Positions 1 through 4,936 of a stretch of DNA of 5,002 nucleotides are shown in pieces; the stretch's first letter is position 1; each line of letters starts with the position of its first letter. The notes beneath the pieces are model-generated. The model made no database searches. It was not told where the DNA came from and worked only from the letters and a program-made list of their open reading frames with translations. The stretch spans positions 1 through 5,002 of the forward strand of contig CAMYWU010000121.1 of assembly GCA_947302895.1 (NCBI GenBank), written 5' to 3'. This DNA is from an uncultured Clostridia bacterium (lineage in GTDB: Bacteria > Bacillota > Clostridia > Oscillospirales > Acutalibacteraceae). The position numbers were made by a program, and so were the translations under genes.

Positions 1-437
1 CATTCGGAAAGTGCGTTAACGACCGAGGCGCCGACGCCGTGAAGACCGCCCGATACCTTATATCCCGAGCCGCCGAACTTACCGCCTGCATGGAGAACGG
101 TTAAAACAACCGTAACAGCGGGCAAGCCTGTTTTATCGTTAACCTCAACAGGTATTCCTCGTCCGTTATCCCTTACGGTTATGATATTTCCGGGAAGAAT
201 TTCGGTTTCAATATGGGTACAAAAGCCTGCAAGCGCTTCGTCTATGGAGTTATCAACAATCTCATAAACCAAATGGTGCAAGCCTCTGGGTCCTGTTGAA
301 CCGATATACATACCGGGGCGCTTTCTAACTGCTTCAAGTCCTTCAAGAACCTGAATACTGTTGCCCGAATATTCCTCGGTTACAAGAGTATCAATATCTT
401 CTTCCTCTAAATTTGTTGTTTTTATTTCTTCACTCAT
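1..437 (-). CDS. gyrB: DNA gyrase subunit B, N-terminal part (runs off the left edge)
   Basis: GyrB is the ATPase subunit of DNA gyrase; with GyrA it introduces negative supercoils and relieves the positive supercoils ahead of replication forks. Only the first 145 codons are present, covering most of the GHKL ATP-binding fold. Visible motifs are [18 protein letters not shown] (about residues 29-46), [14 protein letters not shown] (58-71) with the expected catalytic Glu59 and Mg-binding Asn63, VRDNGRGIP (88-96), and the ATP-lid region [21 protein letters not shown] (116-136). GyrB rather than ParE is favoured by its place after recF and remB. The ATG at 437 is preceded by GGAGTG (448-443) five bases upstream, which fixes the start. 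The first 25 or so residues are acidic and not part of the conserved core. remB ends 16 bases upstream, so the two genes are probably co-transcribed. No frameshift is seen in the visible part. Confidence 0.97.
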   Translation of the reverse strand, partial: MSEEIKTTNLEEEDIDTLVTEEYSGNSIQVLEGLEAVRKRPGMYIGSTGPRGLHHLVYEIVDNSIDEALAGFCTHIETEILPGNIITVRDNGRGIPVEVNDKTGLPAVTVVLTVLHAGGKFGGSGYKVSGGLHGVGASVVNALSE

Positions 438-453
438 ATAATCACTCCGTGGT

Positions 454-687
454 TTATTTACTTCGTTTATTAATCGTGCTTGTATTTATGGGGCTTATAT
501 AAACCTTATCATCGCAAACTATAAAGCTTTTTGGCAAATCATAGTTTACATAAACAACCCTTTTATCCTTTTCAGCCTTAGAGAGATAATCCCTTGTGGC
601 TTTGTTTACCGTTGAGGTATCTATATCAAAAACACCTATTATTTCTTTATCATTAATAACGGTGTCCTCGCCAAGGTGAATAAACAT
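454..687 (-). CDS. remB: RemB (YaaB) family protein, DUF370
   Basis: A 77-residue protein of the DUF370 family, which includes the Bacillus subtilis extracellular-matrix regulators RemA and RemB. The opening [11 protein letters not shown], the central [11 protein letters not shown] segment (residues 14-24) and the C-terminal PKSFIV...[15 protein letters not shown] match the pattern I recall for YaaB/RemB. Its place between recF and gyrB is the usual one for remB in Firmicutes. RemA is known to bind DNA at matrix and osmoprotection promoters; the role of RemB is less clear, so the function here is inferred from the family. The ATG at 687 has AAAGGA (700-695) seven bases upstream. The Shine-Dalgarno lies only a few bases outside the repeat element at 707-893, so that element forms part of this gene's leader if transcription comes from recF. 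Confidence 0.9.
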   Translation of the reverse strand: MFIHLGEDTVINDKEIIGVFDIDTSTVNKATRDYLSKAEKDKRVVYVNYDLPKSFIVCDDKVYISPINTSTINKRSK

Positions 688-709
688 ATAAAAATCCTTT
701 ATCTTCTTT

Positions 710-754
710 GCCTCCCTTGTTCAAAGGGAGGGGGACCGCTTGCGGTGGAGGGAT
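710..754 (+). repeat. Left terminal inverted repeat of the MITE-like element
   Basis: This arm is read as GCCTCCCTTG, loop, AAAGGGAGG, a hairpin ACCGC-TT-GCGGT, then GGAGGGAT. It pairs with 848-890 over its conserved outer and inner blocks. The middle hairpin differs in sequence from the one in the right arm but occupies the same place. Confidence 0.75.
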
Positions 755-847
755 GGTCATTTTCTCTAAGAACTACTAACGGCAAAAATATCTAAATCTA
801 AGAATGGTTGCCGAAACGCATTCAGTCACTTCGTTCCCGCAGCGACT

Positions 848-890
848 ATCCCTCCGTCACTTCGTGACACCTCCCTTTGGCAAGGGAGGC
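848..890 (-). repeat. Right terminal inverted repeat of the MITE-like element
   Basis: Read on the minus strand this arm is GCCTCCCTTG, loop, AAAGGGAGG, a hairpin GTCAC-GAA-GTGAC, then GGAGGGAT. It matches the left arm except for the middle hairpin. Its outer end lies about 20 bases beyond the recF stop codon. Confidence 0.75.
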
Positions 891-910
891 AAATCAGTTT
901 CTCGCTGCGC

Positions 911-1999
911 TCAATCAATTAAAAATCCCTTTTCAATATGGAAGGTCTTTCCGTTTTTAAGTCTTAATATTGTTTCTTTATCGCAGCAGGTTATGAAAAC
1001 CTGGCGGTTTTTAATATGATTTAATATATAATCCTGGCGCTTTTCATCAAGCTCGCTCATAACATCGTCAAGAAGAGCAATGGGCTCCTTTTTTGTTATC
1101 TGTTCAAGCAGGCTTGCCTCTGCAAGCTTAAGGGCTAAAACGCAGCTTCTCTGCTGCCCCTGTGAGCCGTAAATACGGGCGCTTGTTCCGTTTATAAGTA
1201 TTTCAATATCATCCCTGTGCGGTCCGACGGAGGTTGCTCTGTTTTGCATATCCTGAAATTTATTGTTTTCAAGCGCTCTGAGAAGCTTTTTTTCTATTTC
1301 TTCAACCTCGTTGCCATATTCAACAGCTGAAACATATTTTAAATCAATTTCTTCGTTTCCGCTGCTGATGCCTGAAAATATATCCTTAACATATGGTGTT
1401 AAAGCTTCAATATATTTTTTTCGCTGATAAACAATTTTTGCTCCGCTTATCGCACAGTTTTTATTCCAGATATATAAAAGACTGTCGAGCTCGGGATTAT
1501 TTTTCAAATCCTTTAAAAGAGTATTCCTCTGATTTAAGCAGCGGTTATATTCCTTAAGAAGATTTCTGTAGTTTGATTTAAGCTGGCAAAGCGCAGCGTC
1601 AATAAATTTTCTTCTTTCTCCTGGACCGTCCTTAATCATATTAAGATGAACGGGGGAGAAAATAACTGCTTTGATTTCATCGGAAAGCGCCGCAGCACTT
1701 TTTTTCTTTACTCCGTTTAATGAAGCAACTCTTTTATTTTTAATATTAATCTCGGCGTTTTGCTCTCTTGAACTGCCTTCAAATTCAATTTTAAGACGGC
1801 TTTGCTCTTCGCCCATCATAACAAGCTGATTATCCTTTGCTCCCCGAAAGCTTTTTCCGCCGGTAAAAAGATAAATTGCTTCAATAAGATTTGTTTTGCC
1901 CTGAGCATTTTCGCCCCAGATGATATTAACATCATCAAAATCAAGGCTCAAATCCTTTATATTTCTGAAATTTTCAATATTTATGCTTTTAATTTTCAT
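911..1999 (-). CDS. recF: DNA replication/repair protein RecF
   Basis: RecF is an SMC/ABC-type ATPase that, with RecO and RecR, loads RecA at single-strand gaps and stalled forks. Numbering from the ATG at 1999 (362 aa, close to the usual 360-370), it has the family opening MKIKSINIENFRN, Walker A GENAQGKT (29-36), the RecF block FSPVHLNMIKDGPGERRKFID (114-134), GPHRDD (259-264), the ABC signature region SQGQQRS (279-285) and Walker B IALLDDVMSELD (307-318). An in-frame TTG two codons earlier (2005) is possible. I prefer the ATG because it aligns with the family start and copies the yaaA junction exactly. The ATG overlaps the yaaA stop by 11 bases and has no good Shine-Dalgarno nearby (the closest purine run is about 17 bases away), so translation is probably coupled to yaaA. 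The stop at 911 lies 18 bases before the repeat element. Confidence 0.97.
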   Translation of the reverse strand: MKIKSINIENFRNIKDLSLDFDDVNIIWGENAQGKTNLIEAIYLFTGGKSFRGAKDNQLVMMGEEQSRLKIEFEGSSREQNAEINIKNKRVASLNGVKKKSAAALSDEIKAVIFSPVHLNMIKDGPGERRKFIDAALCQLKSNYRNLLKEYNRCLNQRNTLLKDLKNNPELDSLLYIWNKNCAISGAKIVYQRKKYIEALTPYVKDIFSGISSGNEEIDLKYVSAVEYGNEVEEIEKKLLRALENNKFQDMQNRATSVGPHRDDIEILINGTSARIYGSQGQQRSCVLALKLAEASLLEQITKKEPIALLDDVMSELDEKRQDYILNHIKNRQVFITCCDKETILRLKNGKTFHIEKGFLID

Positions 2000-2237
2000 T
2001 TTCAATATAATAATCTGTTCCGAAGGCGGAAACTATATCGCCGTTTCTCAGCTTTTTGCCCCTTGCGGTGCATATTTCGCCGTTAACTCTTATTATTCCG
2101 TCCTGAATAAATTCCTTAGCCTGTCCGCCTGTTTCACAGATTCCTTTGAATTTTAAAAATGACTGAAGCTGAATAAAATCAGTATTTATTTTAACAACTT
2201 CTTTGTTGTGTTCAGCCTGTTTTACCTTAATTTTCAT
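1989..2237 (-). CDS. yaaA: S4-domain RNA-binding protein YaaA (recF-associated)
   Basis: A small 82-residue protein with an S4 RNA-binding domain over about residues 20-70. It shows the S4 pattern IQLQSFLKFKGICETGGQAKEFIQDGIIRVNGE, then RGKKLRNGDIV. This family (YaaA in Bacillus subtilis) sits almost invariably between dnaN and recF in Firmicutes. Its RNA target is not known to me, and a ribosome-related role is inferred from the S4 fold. The N-terminus is about ten residues longer than the Bacillus protein as I recall it. The start is supported by TGAGG (2249-2245) seven bases before the ATG. The ATG overlaps the dnaN stop by 11 bases and the gene's own stop overlaps recF in the same way, so dnaN, yaaA and recF form one translationally linked block. 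Confidence 0.93.
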   Translation of the reverse strand: MKIKVKQAEHNKEVVKINTDFIQLQSFLKFKGICETGGQAKEFIQDGIIRVNGEICTARGKKLRNGDIVSAFGTDYYIENEN

Positions 2238-3339
2238 TTTTAAGCCTCATAGGAAGAACAAGGAATAAGAAGCTGTCTGTATTAACACTCATAATTTTAA
2301 CAGGGCTAACAGGTCCGCAAAGCTCAATTTTAACCTCATCCGTATCAGCTGCGTTAAGCGCATCCAAAACAAATTTTGAATTAAAGCCTATTTCAACTCT
2401 GTCGCCGCTTGTATTTGCATGGGTATAGTCAACAACTCTTCCGAGAGAGGAAACTGTTGAAACTCTGAGCTGGTCGTTATCAAATAAACATCTTATTGGG
2501 TTTTTTTGATTGTTTTCAATAACGGGAAGAGTTCTTTCAATACAGTTGATTGCATCATCGGTATTAATAAGAACAGTTGTTGAAATTGTTTTTGGAACAG
2601 CACTTGTGTAATCAAGAAATTCACCGTCAAGAAGGCGGCTGATAATTGAATAGTTTTCAATTTCAAAAACAATATGTCTTTTTCCAATGCTGATTAAAAC
2701 AGGCTTATCGCTTTCAACATCAAGAATTTTAATAATTTCTCTAATTGTTTTTTTAGGAACAATGAAGGTTATATCATCGCCCTCAAAATCAATTTTTTCT
2801 TTTCTTATTGCAAGTCTGTATCCATCAACGCCGATTAATGTTATTTCGCCATTTGCAATTTCAAATTTAAGACCGGTATAAACCGGCTTTGAATTCTCAG
2901 TTTCTGCAACAGCAAAAAGAGTCTGAATAATCATTGAATATAAAAGCTTCTGATTAAGTTCAAGAGGATATCCTCCGTTAACAGAAGGAAGCTCAGGATA
3001 ATCATCTGCATCAATTCCTGTTATGTTATACTGAGCAGCTCCGCTGATAATTGAAACAGAAACGCCGTTTGTTTCAACAGTAACAACCTCATCGGAAAGC
3101 TTTCTTATAATTTCGCAAAGAATTTTTGCATTAATAACTATTGCGCCGGGCTCAATAACCTCAGCATCCATAATAGTATTAATACCAAATTCAAAATCAT
3201 ATCCTGTTAAACTTAAGGTATCTGAGCCGCATTCAATAAGAATACCTTCAACTGTCGGAATAGTAACCTTTGTTCCAACCGCTCTTATAACATTATTACA
3301 AGCATTGCTGAGCTCTTTTGTATTGCAAATAAATTTCAT
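2227..3339 (-). CDS. dnaN: DNA polymerase III sliding clamp (beta subunit)
   Basis: DnaN forms the ring-shaped dimer that tethers DNA polymerase to the template and is the docking site for many replication and repair proteins. At 370 residues it has the normal length for three clamp domains (about 1-120, 125-245 and 246-366). Recognisable segments are the N-terminal MKFICNTKELSNACNNV, DADDYPELP (110-118), the partner-binding-pocket segment VDGYRLA (171-177), the inter-domain SRLLDGEFLDY (234-244) and the C-terminal VLPMRL (361-366), which forms part of the peptide-binding pocket. Four residues, KNEN, follow that conserved end, and NEN arises from the overlap with yaaA. The ATG at 3339 is preceded by AAAGGA (3351-3346) with a six-base gap. 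It is the first gene after the origin region and may be transcribed both from dnaA read-through and from a promoter in that region; I cannot pinpoint the latter. Confidence 0.98.
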   Translation of the reverse strand: MKFICNTKELSNACNNVIRAVGTKVTIPTVEGILIECGSDTLSLTGYDFEFGINTIMDAEVIEPGAIVINAKILCEIIRKLSDEVVTVETNGVSVSIISGAAQYNITGIDADDYPELPSVNGGYPLELNQKLLYSMIIQTLFAVAETENSKPVYTGLKFEIANGEITLIGVDGYRLAIRKEKIDFEGDDITFIVPKKTIREIIKILDVESDKPVLISIGKRHIVFEIENYSIISRLLDGEFLDYTSAVPKTISTTVLINTDDAINCIERTLPVIENNQKNPIRCLFDNDQLRVSTVSSLGRVVDYTHANTSGDRVEIGFNSKFVLDALNAADTDEVKIELCGPVSPVKIMSVNTDSFLFLVLPMRLKNEN

Positions 3340-3363
3340 AATCTTTCCTTTCTCTTAAAAACG

Positions 3364-3390
3364 AACGAAAAACTCCTTTTTCGTTTTTTT
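3364..3390. terminator. AT-rich hairpin with T-tract upstream of dnaN (possible terminator or leader hairpin)
   Basis: A perfect 9-bp stem, AACGAAAAA (3364-3372) with TTTTTCGTT (3377-3385), encloses a four-base loop. On the plus strand the stem runs directly into seven T's (3384-3390), giving the form of an intrinsic terminator for rightward transcription entering from dnaN. On the minus strand it falls in the dnaN leader, 24 bases before the start codon, followed by CG and a run of five T's. Only two of the nine pairs are G-C, so the stem is weak and its termination strength is uncertain. Confidence 0.4.
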
Positions 3391-3409
3391 CATCAAATAT
3401 GTTTACTTT

Positions 3410-3446
3410 TAATAGTAATAATAGGGGGTGTTAAAATTGTTGAAAA
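3410..3446 (-). promoter_or_regulatory. Basal origin unwinding element: two DnaA boxes, G/C tract and DnaA-trios
   Basis: On the minus strand the order is TTTTCAACA (3446-3438), an abutting degenerate box ATTTTAACA (3437-3429), CCCC (3428-3425), then CTATTATTACTATTA (3424-3410). The opposite strand of the last part reads TAATAGTAATAATAG. Read 3' to 5' away from the boxes this is GAT-AAT-AAT-GAT-AAT, five uninterrupted triplets fitting the DnaA-trio consensus 3'-[G/A]A[T/A]-5'. This is where the DnaA filament is expected to grip a single strand and begin melting. Confidence 0.7.
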
Positions 3447-3476
3447 CTCTGTTTTTTGTTTTCATAACTGAATTTT

Positions 3477-3485
3477 TTATCAACA
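3477..3485 (+). promoter_or_regulatory. DnaA box in opposite orientation
   Basis: TTATCAACA on the plus strand is the exact reverse complement of the box at 3513-3521, with 27 AT-rich bases between. It is the only box in the cluster facing the other way. Confidence 0.6.
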
Positions 3486-3512
3486 AATAATTTTTTTGAA
3501 TTTTTGAAAAAA

Positions 3513-3530
3513 TGTTGATAATGTGGAAAA
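3513..3530 (-). promoter_or_regulatory. Tandem abutting DnaA boxes
   Basis: TTTTCCACA (3530-3522) is followed with no gap by TTATCAACA (3521-3513) in the same orientation. The first fits the classical TTWTNCACA consensus exactly and is the best single box in the region. The second differs only by A for C at position 6. Confidence 0.75.
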
Positions 3531-3550
3531 ATATTTTTTTAAACACCCTG

Positions 3551-3592
3551 TGTTGAAAATTTTATGTTGAAACTTAAAAAAACTGTTGAAAA
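3551..3592 (-). promoter_or_regulatory. dnaA-proximal DnaA-box cluster (three boxes)
   Basis: Three same-orientation 9-mers follow the dnaA stop codon: TTTTCAACA (3592-3584, directly abutting the stop), GTTTCAACA (3573-3565) and TTTTCAACA (3559-3551). All share TTCAACA and differ from the classical box at position 6. The spacing between successive starts is 19 and 14 bases. Confidence 0.6.
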
Positions 3593-4936
3593 TTAAGAAG
3601 GTTCTTTTATGTTGTTTATAATATCAAGAACACGGGAATTTAAAGAGGAATCATTCTTTAAAAGCTGTTCCATTTTCTGAATATTATATAAAACAGAGGA
3701 ATGATCCATATTATTAAATTCCTTGCCGATTGCCTCATAGCTCATGGATGTTGTTTCTCTGATAACATAAAAACACATTTTTTTAGCGTTTGAAATATTT
3801 GAGGTTCGCTTTTTGCTGTATATATCCTCAACCGAAACGCCCGTTGTTCTGCTTACCTCTTCAACAATTCTGTTGATTGTTATAGGAAGGGGCTGAACAT
3901 CCTGAACAATATCCTTTATTGCAGTCTGTGCAAGGGATATTGTAGGAACCTGATTTGAAAATACGCACATTGCGTGGAGTCTCTTTGTTGTTCCTTCAAG
4001 CTGACGGATGTTTGATTTTATTCTTTCAGCAATATAATTAACAACATTATCGGGAATATTGAAGTTGAGAAGCTCCGCCTTACGCTTAATAATTGCACAG
4101 CGGGTTTCATATTCGGGAGTCTGGATATCTGCAAGAAGTCCGCTGACGAATCTTGAACGCAATCTGTCTGCAAGAGTATGAATTTCCTTAGGCGGTCTGT
4201 CCGAGGTAAGTACAACCTGCTTGCCGTTATCAACAAGAGCATTGAAGGTGTGGAAAAATTCCTCTTCTGTTGAGGTTTTACCTGCAATGAACTGAATATC
4301 GTCAACAAGGAAAACATCAATATTGTTTCTGTATTTATCGTGAAATTCATCAACGGTATGTTTGCCAAGGCAGGATATAAATTCGTTTGCAAATTCCTCG
4401 CTCTTGATATAAACAACCTTCATATCGGGAAAATTCTTCTGAACCTCATAGCTTATTGCATTGAGAATATGAGTTTTTCCGAGACCTGAATTACCGTAGA
4501 TAAACAGGGGATTATAATTTGTTAAATTATTGCCCTTGCTTATCTGTCCGCCCGGGTCTGCAGCAATTGCTTTTGCAGCAGTATATGCAAACTTATTTGA
4601 AGGACCAACAATGAAATTATCAAATGTTAAAATATCATTTTTATAATTTTCAAGGTCCTGAAGGCTTTTCTGTTCCTCAGAAACATAATCCTCGGGGCTT
4701 CTATATATAATTTCAACCTCAAAGCCGCAGATTTTTTCAAAGGCTTCCTTAAGCAAATCGCCGTATTGGCTGATAACTGTGCTCTTTTTAAATTCGCTTG
4801 TGAAAGAAAGAACTGCTTTGCCGCCGCTGAAGCTTTCAATTTCAACATTGGAAAGCCATAAATCATAAGCGGTTGAGGTTATTCTTTCCTTACAGTAGGA
4901 TAAAACGCTCTGCCATAAATCATTATAGTTATCCAT
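3593..4936 (-). CDS. dnaA: Chromosomal replication initiator protein DnaA
   Basis: DnaA is the AAA+ initiator that binds oriC, forms a filament on ATP and melts the duplex. The 447-residue length is normal. Domain I (about 1-78) opens with LWQSVLSYCKERITSTAYDLWL, and a short linker follows to about residue 100. Domain III carries TFDNFIVGPSN (104-114), Walker A GNSGLGKT (148-155), Walker B VFLVDD (208-213), sensor I VVLTSDRPP (241-249) and the arginine-finger segment LADRLRSRF (255-263). DNA-binding domain IV spans about 352-447, with DIYSKKRTSN (371-380) and the recognition motif NNMDHSSVLYNIQKM (408-422). That motif departs from the usual GGRDHTTV form while keeping the Asp-His pair. The ATG at 4936 has AGAAGG (4952-4947) ten bases upstream. 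The stop abuts the first DnaA box of the origin region. Confidence 0.99.
   Translation of the reverse strand: MDNYNDLWQSVLSYCKERITSTAYDLWLSNVEIESFSGGKAVLSFTSEFKKSTVISQYGDLLKEAFEKICGFEVEIIYRSPEDYVSEEQKSLQDLENYKNDILTFDNFIVGPSNKFAYTAAKAIAADPGGQISKGNNLTNYNPLFIYGNSGLGKTHILNAISYEVQKNFPDMKVVYIKSEEFANEFISCLGKHTVDEFHDKYRNNIDVFLVDDIQFIAGKTSTEEEFFHTFNALVDNGKQVVLTSDRPPKEIHTLADRLRSRFVSGLLADIQTPEYETRCAIIKRKAELLNFNIPDNVVNYIAERIKSNIRQLEGTTKRLHAMCVFSNQVPTISLAQTAIKDIVQDVQPLPITINRIVEEVSRTTGVSVEDIYSKKRTSNISNAKKMCFYVIRETTSMSYEAIGKEFNNMDHSSVLYNIQKMEQLLKNDSSLNSRVLDIINNIKEPS

Larger units (their letters stand above)
707..893. repeat. MITE-like inverted-repeat element with multiple hairpins
   Basis: This non-coding element of about 187 bases is bounded by TTTGCCTCCCTTG at the left and its reverse complement (CAAGGGAGGCAAA) at the right. 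The terminal repeats run about 45 bases on each side (left 710-754, right 848-890). Each end carries an outer hairpin CCTCCCTT/AAGGGAGG (711-718 with 724-731; 870-877 with 882-889). Each also carries an inner hairpin (ACCGC/GCGGT at 735-739 and 742-746; GTCAC/GTGAC at 856-860 and 864-868) and the inner box GGAGGGAT (747-754) or ATCCCTCC (848-855). The interior has further hairpins and no transposase. GCCTCCCTTG-type terminal repeats occur, to my recollection, as dispersed intergenic elements in clostridial genomes, but this window holds only one copy. No clear target duplication is seen; a TC on each side (705-706 and 894-895) is too short to count. Confidence 0.75.
688..910. other. recF-remB intergenic region
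   Basis: This 223-base gap has no credible gene. It is almost wholly occupied by the repeat element at 707-893. What remains is a short stretch after the recF stop (894-910, containing TCGCTGCG at 902-909) and the remB Shine-Dalgarno side (688-706). I could not find a convincing sigma-A promoter for remB-gyrB on the minus strand. Expression may therefore depend on read-through from recF across the hairpins, or on a promoter I cannot recognise. Confidence 0.75.
3340..3592. other. Putative chromosome replication origin (oriC), dnaA-dnaN intergenic
   Basis: This 253-base, very AT-rich gap between dnaA and dnaN has no coding capacity, and is where Firmicute origins carry their unwinding region. 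It holds a dense cluster of DnaA-box-like 9-mers. Read on the minus strand these are TTTTCAACA (ending at 3584, 3551 and 3438), GTTTCAACA (3573-3565), TTTTCCACA (3530-3522) and TTATCAACA (3521-3513), plus TTATCAACA on the plus strand at 3477-3485. The cluster is followed towards dnaN by a short G/C tract and a DnaA-trio array. The order dnaA, boxes, G/C tract, trios, dnaN is that described for the Bacillus subtilis origin. Origin function is inferred. Boxes upstream of dnaA, common in Bacilli, cannot be judged because only 66 bases are visible there. Confidence 0.85.

Noticed and set aside
250..258. TTATCAACA in gyrB, resembling the origin boxes
   Set aside because: It encodes the conserved Val-Asp-Asn of the ATP-binding motif on the minus strand, so codon choice explains it.
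755..847. Promoter for remB-gyrB inside the repeat element
   Set aside because: TTGCCG (785-780 on the minus strand) could be a -35, but the hexamer at 17-base spacing is AAATGA, and no other pair is convincing.
804..1019. Plus-strand open frame of 71 codons across the repeat element and the recF end
   Set aside because: It reads through the right terminal repeat and then antisense to recF. Its translation is low-complexity repeat sequence, and I see no Shine-Dalgarno or protein family. Such frames arise automatically from these repeats.
2000..2005. TTG at 2005 as the recF start
   Set aside because: It is in frame and possible, but it would add Met-Lys before the family-typical start. The ATG at 1999 reproduces the dnaN/yaaA overlap exactly.
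4227..4257. TTATCAACA (4227-4235) and TGTGGAAAA (4249-4257) inside dnaA
   Set aside because: Both lie in coding sequence (VDN and FFHT) and are isolated from the origin cluster. Binding is possible, but nothing beyond the 9-mers supports it.
4018..4416. Minus-strand open frame of 132 codons inside dnaA
   Set aside because: It lies in another frame of dnaA, whose AAA+ motifs cover the same bases, and its translation resembles no protein family. The same applies to shorter open frames within recF, dnaN and the dnaA 5' part.
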